Source: Gymnogyps californianus (Eukaryota > Chordata > Aves > Accipitriformes > Cathartidae). From it: DNA of 64,000 nt. The notes beneath the pieces were generated by a model, which was given only the letters and a program-made list of their open reading frames with translations, was not told the DNA's origin and ran no database searches. The first letter of the stretch is position 1; each line of letters begins with the position of its first letter. Of the stretch, positions 1 to 14,690 are shown piece after piece. The translations under genes were made by a program, and so were the position numbers. The DNA lies in NCBI RefSeq assembly GCF_018139145.2, contig NC_059471.1, positions 42,963,726 to 43,027,725 on the forward strand, written 5' to 3'.

Positions 1-3000
1 CAATTAAAATAGTGAATGAAACTGGCTTCAGGACATAACTGTATTAAATGTCCTTCCAGCTTAACAACAAGCCTTTAATAACTATTCTATGAGTGATTTT
101 TAAGCAGTTTAGCACTTACCAGAGGCTGATTATACCTCCATCGTATGTCATTAGTTCATTTATAAGTGTGCTTAAGTACCAAAATCTTGCCTAGGTTTTA
201 ATTCATTGGGACAGTCAATCTAACAAAGAGATTGATTAGACATGATTTATTCTTCACCTATTGGTGACAGGAGGATAGGTTTTATCTCTTGATACCAATC
301 TTATAAGATTGGTGTTTATTTATTGAGCATAGAGGTATCTCAGTGAAATTCTGTGTATGTGCTCTATGTGACTTAAGTCAATGTCATGGTGCCTTCTGGA
401 TTTAATTGTTATAAATCCATCATTTCTTCACTGTTTTCAACCTCCTCATGTAAGAGACAGCACCCCTTTCAAGGAACAAATTCAATTAAAGTCCCATTAA
501 ATAAACCTTTGTAGTCCAGTGTCTCTTGAAAGTGAAAGATCCCACCAAAATTGTGTTTCTTAGATTTGCAATCTCAAGGCCTCTTAAGTGAATATATTTC
601 ATGAATAATGTACAATATAGTCTCTCTCAAATACTTGAAAGAAAATTCTTTCATTCAGGTTGGAGTGACCAATTTAAGATTAACAACTTGGAACATTTAA
701 AGAAATGCATAGCGAAAATTAATTAATGTCTTTGCTGTCTGGCCACAAAACTTCATAAAAGATTTCAGAATATAGGCAAGAACATAAGAAATAGAAATAG
801 GCGTGATATTTGAATCTTAAATATTTTCAGGAATATTTTTTTTTCTTCTCACCATCACCAATAACAACTTGTCTTTCTCTGTTGAAACATCGTACCTAAT
901 TCTGGTAATTAGCATGGATTTTTGTTACTATAGTTGTGCTGTGTGGGCATAGATCAGAATATAACATGGTCCATAACGTTTTTTTCCTAAAAAGATATTA
1001 CAATAGTCAAAACCAAATTACAGTACAGTCCATCTTCTCTTTAATATGCTTTTTTTTTTTCTTATTAGCAACAGAGGCTGCTGTATGTGTGTATTAACTA
1101 AGGAATGAGCATTTTGTATCACGGGCAATTATGTTACCCCATTATCATGCTATTTTAAAATAGAGAAATTAGTAAAACATGTAATGTTACACTCAGGATT
1201 ATGGAATTATCTTTTCTACAGTACACTTGTTCACTAAGTAAACACAAGATACATCTGTACATTTAAAATTAGTCCTTGCTGACAAAAGTCTTTATGCCTT
1301 GAACATAAACATGTCAGTTTATGGCATTCTTTATGCTATAAGATATCAGTTCAGCTGCACACATACAGGCATCTTGAAGTAATTTAAGATGCTCTCACAT
1401 ATCTTGTCTGGTCTTCAGATGGCAACACATAAAGCATGGTCTCCTCTAGATCCAGTGCAGCATCTGTCAACCACATGGGCATACATTAGACATCTTAGGG
1501 CATGTCAAATGACACTAGATATCTATGCATGGGGAACTTAACTAAGCTGTTACTGGAGCCTAGAGAGCTATTAATCTGGACATTTACAGGAATTTACTTT
1601 AGCAATGAGATGACTAGCTCTCTGGATGCCTTAACTGTTTTTTCTTCTAACAGCAATGTGTGCTTTAATTGCTAGACCACATTCAAGTATCTACGCTACA
1701 GGCACTGAAGTCAAGCAAAATGAATCCCAGTTTAAAGTCTGCTCCTGAAAAGCCTGTAGAAAGATTTAAAAATACCTAAAGAAGGAATTGGAGTAGGTAT
1801 TGTTTTGACCATTAAATGCAAAATAAACATTTGTTTGTTTTTATATTCCTTGAGTTTAACAGTTACATTGCTACAGCTTACTCTTAATTATATATTTAAT
1901 AAAATTAACAAACAAGAACAGCTTTGAAGAGGATCAGTCCATGCATCCAGCTATGCAACAGGAACTATAAATAATTAAATACAAGCTCAGAGCTTTGGAT
2001 TTGTGTAAAGCCTGCAAAAAGGAATTCCAGATTTCATCAACTAAGGAAACTTCTGAGTATAGGATTTATAGTAGCCACATATAGGGTAATCAATGGATAA
2101 ATATTCTCTTAACTGCTCACATCTCATGAATGTTCTTTAAGACAAATCTTTGCTGAAGCTGAAAGGGTCCCACCAAAGCTGCTAAGTGGGAGTAACACAA
2201 CTGTCATCCTCAACAGTTATTTGCATATAGTTGGTAGACGGTGGCACACAAACCATCAGCTGTCTCATATAACAAGCACATGGCAATATTATGATTTCCC
2301 ATGCATCGCTTCGTGGGAGTGATACATAAATGAATATTTTTGAAGTATAACCTCTCTCTCATAATTGCAAAGCTGATTCTCTTGCTTAAAAAATAACATG
2401 AAATAAAAGAATAGCAATAAAAGTTTACGTATTTTATTCTGCTGAATGAAATATTAGTAATGTTATTTTTAAAGCCTCTTAGTAGAGATGTTTGAAGAGA
2501 CTTAGATGTATCAAATACTGCCTGCCAAATCATGTTGACATGTAGCTGGCTAAGTACAACAGCGTGCAATTCTCACTTAATGCTCAAGAATAAGGAGCTT
2601 AGTTACAGATTTTATTTTAAGGAGGTATCTGCAATACTTCTTGATTGATTGATCAAGAATCCTTAAGGCAAAGAAAACAGTAGGAGGGAAGGGAGAGTTC
2701 ATTTGCCTCAATCCATGAATAGCAAATTTTAAGAAATTAATGGATAGCCCTTATTCAAGGATTTCCAATACATGGCAGTTTAGATTTACTTAGTTTAGAT
2801 TTATTAACTCAGTAATATTTAAGTCTACATAAACCTGTTCTCTGGTTTACAACTACCTATTTTTTTGCCAGTCCGTGTTTATACAAGAAATAACCATTGC
2901 AACATTTCAATACATCTCCAAAGAGTGCCTTTTTAGAGTGTCGCTCTTTGGAACGCTTTACGTACGCTCATGTGTAAGGACAGCAGTTTGCTTTTATATA

Positions 3001-6000
3001 CTTTTTCCTTTGACATTAGGCACACTGACTCAGTTTATTCTAGTATTATGCTAAGAATAAACATCGTAATGGATGACAGCTTTGCAGCATTGAACCCATA
3101 TGCATGCAGAACGCTCTCAGTTAAATGTGGCTGATACACCAAATTTGTTCAGTTGAATTAGCAGAAAAATACATGATTGTTTCTGAATTTCTAAAACCTC
3201 ACACATTTTTCAAAAAAGTATTCGAAATCCTAAGAGTAACAGTCTCATTGAAAGTCAACAGATTTATGCTCCTAAATTAGAAGGTAAAAATTTATACCTA
3301 TTTGGATTTTTGTCCATAATAAAAATAAGGCTGTTTCCAAATGCCATTTAATCTGCCTGATATTGAATTCTACTTGCACCTTCCTTTAGTGTTCATGTCA
3401 TAGATTAATCTGGAGGTAGAACAGAGGGAAGATGAGAAGCCTACAAGGTATTTATTACCACAGCAAATCTAATTTTCTGGAATAATCTTGGACTCACGGA
3501 AGTACGCAAGTATGCTTCCTTTAAGCAGGATTCTACATGGTGCCCCATCTCATGGCCTAATAGTGACCTGAGAGCAATGGCTTAGAGTGGAACAGACTTG
3601 GAAGTGTCTGCCGGGAGTGATTTCTCAGTCTTCCCAGATCTCCGTAAATGGAGGCTGATTGCATACCTTTTACAACACTACCATATGTTCCCCTATTTTT
3701 CTCTTGCCTCCCTTTGAAGGAGTCAGAATGCTGAAGGTGCTAATGAGGAAAGGCTCAACTCATCACATGGAATTAGCTGCGTGTAACAGGCCTAAAATGA
3801 GCTAGATTACCTGAAAATACTTTCCTTTTCCTGCTACCATTATGGGAATTTCTTGTGTTCCTCATCTTTATGCCTCAACTAGATGCCTAAAGCTAGGTGT
3901 GCTTAGTCAAGGCTAAGAGCCACGTATGGGACCCTTTGTGAACATAGTGGGGAGGCACACAGGAGGGAAACATCTTTTGCCCTCACTTCTCTATTTAGCA
4001 GAATGAGGAATGCCAACACCGCTTTTGGTCCCCAAGCTAACACACACATTTTATCTTACTTATTGACAGCACTGAAAACTACTGGTAACTTTTAACAGCT
4101 TCTAGACCTTTTTAGGATAAGGACTTCAAGCTGTATATTCATGAGCTCTCTCCGGTAAAGCCTGATTTTGGTTTTGTTTCCAGAGCACTCTGAACATTAG
4201 TATCTATGAAAAAAGTTAAGTAATCGATTATTTCTTCACTTTTTAACATTACTGTACTGTAGAGCTTTTATGAAGGAAGAGGATGGCTTTTTCAATTCTG
4301 TGTGGTTCAGTGGTCACAAGTTGCAAGTAAAATTTTACTTGCTACTTTTGTGGCAAAAATAAAAACATTACTGCTGTTTTGTAAGAATCTTGTTGAGAAA
4401 GCATGATAGGTGTTTTTTTCCTATGTATTGGTGAAGAGGAACTGAAATTAAGATATTGTTAATGTAAGCTCTTATTAAGGGAAACAAATACATTCTTATT
4501 TAAATTGGTGGGACTTAAACATTAAGTTTTCAAGAAGATATTTCCTAAATGAAGCCTCAGACTTCAGAAAGAGGGCAAACACAGCACTTTTCTGTTTTCT
4601 AATTTATTTTCAGTGATGGATTTGAAAGGTATATGTAGCTAATATTAATACCAGGCAAATATTCTTTGGGAGAGAGAAGAAAAGTGGGTTTTACTTATTG
4701 GGATTCACAGCTGCTGAGTCTGTTCAAAACACAAGAAAGTATACAGACTACAGACAATTGTAAAAATTACTTTCCTTTTTTTAAGCAATTTGAAGTTAAG
4801 AAACAAAATCAGGTTATATCCACTTCAGCAATCCAAAGTATGTTTGTTTATGCAGTGCAGAACAGTGTGGTGCAGGCTTATCCAAGTTAATATTGTTCAA
4901 GTTGCTATTAACAATTCATATGCTTTTAAACTAAGAAACAGTGGGTAGGCTGAGAAATCATTGAATATTTGGGTAGGAATAAATATATCCTTGAAACTGG
5001 AGATTTACATCAGTCAAACCATTGTTTCCCACAGATCTATGGTCACTGCTTTCCTGGGTACACCTGCACATCTCCATTCTCCCACTGTTTTCTTAAAAAT
5101 TGCAGTAGATGTCTCCAATTATTATAGTATAAATAATATAATTAAAATTAAAAAATAAAAAAAAGAAAAAATTAGAACTATTGTAGAGGTAACATAATAT
5201 TTATCAGATTGAACTCAAACTGGTACTTTTAATAGCATTGCTTGGCTGGCATGCATTCATAAAATAATATCTTTCTGAGAGTCAAAACAATTGGCCTGTT
5301 ATTTCCAAACATTCTAATTTATTATTTATTTTAAACTAGAATTATTCAAAATATCATAAATGTTCTATGATGAATGATATAAATATTTTAAAGTATTTTC
5401 ATATGTTCAGTAAAACGTTGATATCAAGTACTGCACAACAAAAAAAAGAAAATAACATTTTCCAATATTTCATGTATATATCTCACTCTTTTAAAACACA
5501 AATATTTTAACACATTAAATCAATTTTGAAATAACAGTGCATATGCTCTATTTTGAAATAAGTAAGGCTTTGTAGAGATGAAGTCTGAATTCAAAACTTT
5601 ACAAGGATCGTGGGACTTCTTGCATTGAATGCAACAGTCTTTTTATCAATTATAGAAAGAGTTTACAGTATTATTGCATTGCATAGTTTTCAAAACTAGT
5701 TTTGACTATAATTGATTCACTTTTTCAATTTATGGATTATGGGATGTACTTGAACTTTCAGGTATTCTTCACAGGACTGGACGGGAGCATTTCCAGCCCT
5801 CTATTCCCTTCCAGTGGAGGGAGTATCACTAGTGGACAGAAGTGAACATTTACTGTAGCAGCATCCAAGCCTATTTCCCTTCCAGAGTTTCCACACATAA
5901 AGTGAAAAGGTATGATCTGACCATGTATACACAAATGGATGTACATATATATACATACATATACAACTAACCTAGAAAAAATATTAATATTAATGGGATT

Positions 6001-9000
6001 GCCTGAGCCTGAATACATGCTTCATGTAAGTTGTCTGCTATAAGTTAGTCTGAATTTTTCCTAGTAGGTGTATTTAAAAGTGAGCAGGAAATGAGGTGTA
6101 ACTGTGTAATTGCCTAATTATGCTTTTAATCTGGTCTATTATGTTTATGAAGACCTTTACAATCCTTAGTCAGCACAAATAATATTAAAAAAACCCTATA
6201 AAGAATAAAGGCAAGCTTTCACAAATAATTCAGAGATTCCTTCAAACTTTCCTAAAATAAGAAATTAAATTAAAATGTAGGGGCTTGTTTTTTATTTAAG
6301 ATTTTTTTTAAGTTAAATTTGGCTGAAATTAACACAGAAAAACCTTGGTTACAGAATTCATTAGCAGCTTAACTCACCATCATATTACAAGTTCCTATAA
6401 TTCTGCAATTGTTTATCAGTTACTGTATTATACAAACATAGACATTGAAATATTAATAATCAAAGTAGTCGAAGTGATCTCTTCAAAAGCAAGAATCCCT
6501 TTCTCATATTATTTTCCTGCATTTGTAAGAAAAATTAGAAGCTTCCAGAAGACTCAAGAGCCAGTATTGTTAAATAGTAGTATCTATTAGTATTCTGGCA
6601 TTAAAGCAGATTTCTTTCTGTTAAGTAACTTAGAAGTTAAATAAATAAAAAACAAACAAACAAAAATCCCAGAAAACAGACAGTTTAGACACCTAACCTA
6701 GTCAGTAACAGGCACGCATATGTTCTGATTGTATGTCCTGGGCTTGGACTGTCTCCTGAACTTTGGCATTTATCTTAGGAGACAGTATACTTCAGTAGAC
6801 TTTTCATGCGGAAAATAACCAAATGCTGAGAACATTTAAATGGCATTTAAATGACTCCTGTTTTCCTCCCTTTTGCTCTTCCTTTCCAAAAGATGCTTTG
6901 TTATGTATGAGTAATGTAAAATCATGAGGAAGCTAATCCTTTCCTTTTGTAAATAAATGGTAAAACTTCATTAGCTCAAATGAGCTTCACTGAGCATCAA
7001 ATGATCTATATGTGAGATGTCACAATATCTCCTTGTACTAACGAAGGCAGAAGGCTATTTGCTGAGCTTTTAAGTCATTACTAAACATCTGATAACAGAA
7101 ATTAAATATAAATAATTTCATAATTATGCATTTCCACAAAAAAAGAATCTTTAGACTTACTTACTAAAGTCAAGTCTTTATTTTTATCACATCTCACTTT
7201 TCCTTGTATACTGACTATGAAAGAAAAATAAAATAAAAAAAGATCTTCCTTTGCATTCTATTTTTTTTTCTTATTATGAAACAGTATTTTTTGATGCATT
7301 TAAAAAAGCTTGACAGAATGAATGTAGGACCTGAACAACCTTTCAGTGTTATGTGCTTGGATGGCTGTTACATTTTTTTTTGAGACTCATTTGAAATAAA
7401 GACGATAGCTCTAGCAAACAACAAGAAATTGATAGCAGAAATATTGTAATACCACACACTGAAAGAATGAATCATACCTGAAAAGAAACTGCACAAAAAT
7501 ATGCATTTATCAAGGTTTTACAAATATGGAAAATCCTGTGCTTCACTCAGTTTTGTTTTGTTTTGTTTTTTTCATGTGTCCTTTCTCATTTTCTATTTAC
7601 AACAGAGTTCAGTCACAGAGGAACACATGTAGGTTCTCTGACCAGATGTCTTCTTTTTACTGGAAAGAAAATCTGACAAGTAGTCACAAAATGAAATTTT
7701 GTGAAAAATTTCACAAACCTAAAAGAAAAGGTTCTGGAATAAATTTATGAAATAGAAAATAATAAATTGTCTGGATAATTTGTTATTCACCCACTAATTT
7801 TCTATGCAAACTGCTAAACTCTTAGTTCTGTAGTATAAGCTATTACTTAAATCAGCTTTGGTATTAGAATAATGGACAGAAGCTATTGGTGTGACACCAA
7901 CTTTAAAAAGAGGTCCAGCCATTGTTTGAATTCTATTACAGGGAGATTGATATAAAAATAAAATAAGGAACATCATTCATATACACTTGATGGGAGAAGA
8001 ACCTATCATGTTTTAAAGGAAGAGAAAGACCTCTAATGAATTAATAACTAGCTAAAAGACAGAAAAGGGATTGGAATGAAGCATCACTTTTCATAATGAA
8101 GAGACCTCTACAGAGGCATCCCTGAATAATCTGTGTTGCTGGGTTTGCTGTTAATTATTTACCCAAGAAAAATGAGTATGTAAAATGTTTTATTTAAATT
8201 ATTAAGGATAATCAAATCTAACCTGATCATAGAGGTATAAGAAAGATCTCATGTTTCTGAGTGACTAATACATTTGAATGTTAACAAAAGTAGTTTAAAT
8301 TCACTGTTGATAACTGCAGACTCAAGGAGACTGGAAAAGAATCCCCACAGATGAAAAACAATAGGCTCTAAATTGGCTATTACCACTTAGAAGAAAACTC
8401 TGGATTCTTCGTGGATAACTTTCTTCTTCTTAAGAAATCCAGTAAAGCATTTGATACTCTTTCCTTATGTTAATGTTAGCAGCCACTTCCTAAGTCAAAT
8501 GCTGGGATCTTTGATCTGGCAGCAGGTTTTTGTCTTTAACTTCTCAAAAAAGGTGATGTGATAGTGATTTAATTTTAATCCTATTTGTTTTAGAATTCAC
8601 ATTTTACTTTCTTAATAAAGATCATTCTTTTCTTAAAAACTTAAAATACAGGCACAGTTTCTTTCTGAGAGCTTTTCAGTATCTTTATTCTGTGAGAACG
8701 GAAAATTAATCTCTTTGTGTATGTGTCTATGTGTGCTCTATAATGCATAACATACCACCACACTGACTGTATTTAAAAGAAATATTCTTATAATCATCTC
8801 TTGAATCACATGCCATAGATTTAAGACAATGTGGAACAGACGCCTTGGTGAGCATCTTATCCCTTCTTCTGTCTTTCCTGCATTGTGTATTCCCTTAGTA
8901 AGTCAGTTATCTGTAATATCTTTCAACTCCACTCCTTCCAGATGTAAAATGAAGAGCCAATTTTATATAATTTTATTGAACCAAACCTTTTGAAAGTCCC

Positions 9001-10687
9001 CATGAAAATTTGTATGCAATGAAATTAGAACCAGACCTTTATAAAACAAAAACCAGTACACAGAAGCTGTGCAGGGTTCCAGCAATCTGGGCAACTTTTG
9101 CCTCCACAGAAAACTCACAGTAGAGACTTTATGAATACTCTTAAAGAGGAATAAAATTTGTGGTTGTCTGATTTACTTGTGGGAAAAATTGGCAGTATAG
9201 TTCCTGCAGAGGCTATACTCTTTTATTCTTCAGTACAGCACAGTACATACTGCAGCCATTACGTGGACTTAATAGGAAAGACTGACGAGTCATTTGTCAT
9301 GACCTGCGTTTTTATTATGTTTGCAGTTTATAAAGTAGTATTTTCATGAGGCAACGACAGCAATACAGCTCAATGCTGTGGAATGAGAAGAAAAAGGAGG
9401 AGAAGGGTGAGAGAGAGGAAGAAAGAAGGAAAGATCATTTGGGAAGCTGCTTCCTTTATTCTGAATACAACGCTCCTTTACATTAATGCTTGCCACAACT
9501 TGTGTAGTCAGTGGAAAGGTGACCCGTATTTCACACTGCTGTAAACTACAGAGCAACTGGGGCATGGAGAGGAAGCAATGAAAAGACAGATCGAAACAAA
9601 ATGTCCCTCATTTCAGTCCTTGAAGCTATTTCTGAGTTGAGGATTGGACACAAAAACATTGGATAGCCATCAATCATACTAGTTAGGCAAGATTTTATTA
9701 ATATAGGACCACCAAACATAGCTTTAAGCAGCCTCCTTGTGGCTGGCAGAACTTGGCATAACTGGACTACTCCACCCAGCTGTGACCAAATACTCCTGGT
9801 CTCAGGGATGATTCTTTAAGTGGACTTTCTTAAAAGTTTGTTGCTGTTGTTGTCGTCATTCAAGATTTTGGTTTTTAATTTTAGTGGGACCACTGCAGCC
9901 AAGCAAAACAGTATAGTCAGTTGGTATTAACTGAAAACTAGTTCAACTTATACTATTTAACTCTCACAATAAAACGGGGTTTGCAAAGACTTCAATCTGA
10001 AATATGTGTCAATCATTTCCCCCTTATTTGTTTTCCTTTAAAATACTTTCTGGAGGGTAAAGCTTTTACCAATGTTTATTTCAAAATGCATTCATCCCTG
10101 AGTGATGATATTTTTAATTGACATAAGAAACATGCATACTAAAAACACAAAGGCTTGCAAACATTTCATACGCTTCTATCCTTGGAATTATTAAAGTAAC
10201 CTTTTCCAAAGGTTATAACTAACCTTTTGACAGTCTTTTTGTCAAAAAACTGAAGGTTGACATTGAAGCTGGTTCTTGTAACATGAAATATTCACAAATT
10301 ACTACAGTGCTTTCTTCTTTGTGCTAAAGAACCCCTTTCAAAACATTCTTATTCAGCAACTATCTTCTGCTGATGTATTAAACTTTTATATCACAGTTAA
10401 AGTTTTATAAGGTTTAAGGTTATAAAATATTAAGACAAGAGTTGAGCTTGTGACAAGTTCTGTTTAAAAGAGAGCAAGTATATCTACCAAAAAGGAAAGA
10501 AATGCATTTTATTACATTGCTGCTTTACAGAGATGCTTTCCTGATTCTTTTTTCTGTTTTTTTCCTCATGCTAAATTTATTTTTGGTAAATGCATAACAG
10601 AAAAAAAAAGGAAAATAACCTTTGAGTTCCAATAAAATGAAATTGTTACAAACTTTCTCTCAAAACTTTCAATTAGTTGGTCTTGAC
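1..10687. other. Intronic stretch, no recognisable element
   Basis: Unique-looking A+T-rich sequence. I see no gene, tRNA or dated repeat. Small features only: a TA/CA tract at 5941-5966, AAAC/AAAT-type low complexity near 6640-6665, and a purine-rich patch at about 9388-9440. The frame on the minus strand at 2210-2569 (119 codons) has no family signature. Confidence 0.6.
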
Positions 10688-11298
10688 TGTCGTGGTTTAA
10701 CCCCAGCCAGCAACTAAGCACCACGCAGCCGCTCCCTCACTCCTCCTCCCTCCCAGTGGAATGGGGAGGAGAATCAAAAAAAAAAGGTAAAACTTGTGGG
10801 TTGAGTTAGGAACAGTTTAATAACTAAAGTAAAATAAAATATAATACTAACAATAATAATATAATAATAATAACTGTAATGAAAAGGAATATAACAAAAA
10901 AAGGGAAAAAAAAAGAAATAAAACTCAAGGAAAAAAAAACAAAACAAAAGAGTAATGCACAATACAATCGCTCACGACCCGCTGACCAATGCCTGAGCGG
11001 TGATCTGCCCCTCCTGGCCAACTCCCCCCAGTTTATATACTGGACATGACGTTCTATGGTATGGAATATCCCTTTGGCTAGTTTGGGTCAGCTGTCCTGG
11101 CAATGCTCCCTCCCAGCTTCTTGCACACCTGCTTGCTGGCAGAGCATGGGAAACCGAAAAATCCTTAACTTAAGCGCTACTTAGCAACAACTAAAACATC
11201 AGTGTGTTATCAACATTATTGTCACACTAAATCCAAAACACAGCACCATACCAGCTACTAAGAAGAAAATTAACTCTATCCCAGCTGAAACCAGGACA
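10688..11298 (+). mobile_element. Solo LTR of an avian endogenous retrovirus (0.6-kb type)
   Basis: The element begins TGTCGTGGTTTAACCCCAGC and ends CCAGGACA, with TG...CA ends and a 6-bp target duplication CTTGAC on both sides. A TATA-like TTTATATA at 11032-11039, followed by a conserved stretch shared with the copies at 39783 and 51857, gives plus orientation, antisense to KLHL1. An A-rich, (TAA)n-like tract at about 10820-10950 is typical of this family. No internal retroviral genes flank it, so it is a solo LTR left by recombination. Confidence 0.9.
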
Positions 11299-14200
11299 CT
11301 TGACCAATCCCAAAATTTTATCAGGCACTACTGGTCACTAGAGGTCAAATGTATTTTAGTCAAAATTAGTAGCAGAATTGTCAATAGCTATGGGACTCTG
11401 TAAGATTGGGCCTCAATTTGAATGCATTCTGTTTGAATTCAGAAATGTTCATCCAGTATCTCCAAACAGTATCTCTATATGAAATTTTATATGCAGCTCT
11501 TAAGCACATTTAAAAATAATTGAAGTAGATGAATGCAGATGTTTCAGCCATGTTAGAAAGTAAAAAAAAAAGATTTTTTTTTTTACTTCTCTATAGGTAA
11601 ATAAATATGTGCATTGGTCTGCAAATATCACTTTAAATTGCAAGTGTAGCTTTAAAAATTGTATTTACCTCCTGAAATTTTCATTTTGTATAGCAATTTT
11701 TGTAGTTTATAGTATTTTCATTATAAAGATCTGTACTGTGCAATTCTTGTTTTCTATCATCTTTTGCTTAGAGCTTTCTGCAAATGGAGTTACATTTTTA
11801 TCCTAACGTCTTCTTTTTTGTAGTAGCAGTTGTAATTTCAAGTAACTATGCCCATATATGAAAGACAGCAGTTAAAAATTATTCTTTACTCTTTTAATTA
11901 ATTCTTTCTATCATTTTAGGTTAAGCTGATGAGGCTTGGGCTGCCTTCCCAGTAATGAAAGCACATTAGAAGAGTAAAATTCAGATTCTGCCTTGCCTCT
12001 GTCTATTCTACATTACTCTATACATAGAGAACCTTTATGGAAACACAGGATGGGCACTATAGAAATCTAAGCACTTCTGAAGCATGATCTATTCCATATT
12101 ATTGTAGACATCTGACATATGTCAGCTGAACCATGACTTAAAGTACGTATTTCTCTCCATTGGCTATAGAGCATAGAAAGACATACCAAAATAACTAAAC
12201 TAAATGTAAATTGCTAAAATGAATTGAGATACTCTACCTCCAGTGATGATCTTCTCACTCAAGAATTGTGATCCTGCTTCCCTTGTAATATGAGAACCTA
12301 AAAATGCCTGTTCCTACCACACTACTAAAGTTTCAGTTTCTCTTACCAAAATGAATATTCTGCTTCAGACCCGAGAATCTTCTAAACAACAAAATAATAA
12401 ACATATGTAGACAATTCTGGTTTCATTCTAGACCACTAATGTGGAGCCCTTCACAACAAGTTTTGGGGCAAAGTGAATCATCCATCCCCTCCAAGCCCAA
12501 CTCCTTTCAGATAACTTTTCAGGTCTGTGGATACTAACCTAGATGTAAATCAAGAATATTGGATAATATAAGACAATTAACATCTTTCATTCTTCTATTT
12601 TATTGAGTAAAGTAAAACTCTTAACATTTAAAATTGTCAGTCTTAGGATATGGGCAGATGGTAGCAAGTGAACAAGTTGACCTATCTTAAGATATTACTT
12701 TTTCTCAGCTGACATCCAATAACTGGCCCTGTAAATGCTCCTAAACTGATGTAGCTATAAAGTAAAATGAACTGCCATGATGACAGTAGCAGTTCACATT
12801 CTCCTTACAACTATTTTTTCAATTGCTTTGTTTTATACTTCCTCAGATCTATTTTTTTCAGTTAAAAAATCATTACAGTGATTTACAGTCAATTACAAAT
12901 TAAAAGATTAGTGTCCTAACAATCACCAGTGGGTGGTTAGTTTTTAACCAAGACTTGGCTGTTAACATTTTAATTTAAAGGTAAAACTCTTCTATGTACA
13001 GAAAAAATCACATTGTAATAAAATCAAACAAATAATTCAGCGAGCATCAGAACTAGTGAGGCTTGATTTCTTATGCATTTTTGATGCATTTCTTATGCAT
13101 CTTTGGGTTGAATTACAACAAGATTTTCTGTTATCTCTTCAGAGATATATGCTATCCTTTCACAAAGTACTTTGGTGGTGGTATGTAGGCTGCCATGTTC
13201 AAATGATAGTGTTTTACAAAACTTGTAGGAACATAATTATTTTGGGTACTTATCCTAACACATCATTTTTTTTCTGACGTTATAATCAGAAAAGGTTAGG
13301 ATGCAAGAGGTACAACACAAAATTATACTGAGATGGTATAAAATCTGATCTGAAGGGAAATTAAACTTAAAATGTGCACACACAAGTGTTCAGTGGTTAA
13401 AGTATTGTGCTCATATACTGTTATTTCATAAACTTATCCTGCCACCTTGGTGCATCTACAGCAGGTTAACAGTAGTACTGTTTGAGTACTAGTAACCAAG
13501 GTTCACCCAAATAGTTGAATGTCAGACACCTTGGCACTTGCATAACCATTTGAAGCTATCTTTGGACTGTGTAACAAATTTCTGCTTTCACTTAACTAAT
13601 GCACGTACTTTCATCACACAGATAGAGGACTCATCTTGTGCAGCATATGCCACATCTTCAGATGTGTTCAGATGATAAGCTATATTCAACTGTTGAGTCC
13701 ATTAGGTTGGCTAGATGAATACTGGACTAGATGTCTTTCTTTTAGATGAGTAAAACTAAGTTGGACAAACTCCTATTAGTAAACTAATACATCCCTGTAA
13801 AAACAAGGGTAAAATAGCTTCATCGATGCTGACTGCCTGCAGTTTTAGCAAAGAAAATCTGGCAAAGTTGTTAAATTGTTTTAGACCTGATAATCCAATA
13901 CACAAAAATAATACTAAGAAAAGTTATGGTAGTCTGAAGAGCGTTACTAAAAATTTAGTACTCTTCCTCTTGCTTGCATGTCGTTTCTTCTAAATTTTCT
14001 AGTTATAATACCTAAGAATTGTTCTTTTATTCTCAGAAATTAATTTCTACCGCAATGTAGAGATTTAAAAACTAATGCCTTTTTAAAAGGTCATACAGCA
14101 GGGACAATACACAGCATGTGACAAAAGGCTTAGCAGAAGAATAATACTGGGTTTTTTACCCCTATTAAGCTTTTAACAAAAATAGTATTTCTGATATAAG

Positions 14201-14660
14201 ACTGCTATGGCTCATTCCCCTTTGACACTACATCTTACTGACTACTTATCAGCAGTAATGGAAAATAAGGTTGAAATATTATGTTGATAGTAGACTATAA
14301 ACCTTAATAGAAGAATAATTGAGTATATTTGTTAAAAAGGCAAGGAATACTGTAAAGTTTATCCATCGAAAACTGATTATTGTTATTTAAATCTTTGGCT
14401 GTTTTCAATGATATACCAAGGATGTGTAAACGTAGGAGACTCTAAAAAATAAAAGGTTACTGAAGTGAGATAACTATACACAGGGAAGAACTTATATCAA
14501 CAAAAAAAGTACACATTGTAAAAACATTCATGTGGTGGCAAAATTTCCCAAAACAGGATCTGTGATCTCAGAATTAATAACAAGATATATTTTCCTTCTT
14601 CCACTAAACTTGTAACCCTCTCTTCAACCATTTGATGGGATTTTGAGATTAATAATTTTC

Positions 14661-14690
14661 CAAGGTTCTGACAATGCAGTCAGAACCTTG
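14661..14690. repeat. Perfect 12-bp inverted repeat, 6-base loop
   Basis: CAAGGTTCTGAC, loop AATGCA, then GTCAGAACCTTG. The arms pair without mismatch and the match ends abruptly on both sides. It is too short for a microRNA precursor. It may be a chance cruciform or the remnant of a small inverted-repeat transposon. Confidence 0.8.
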
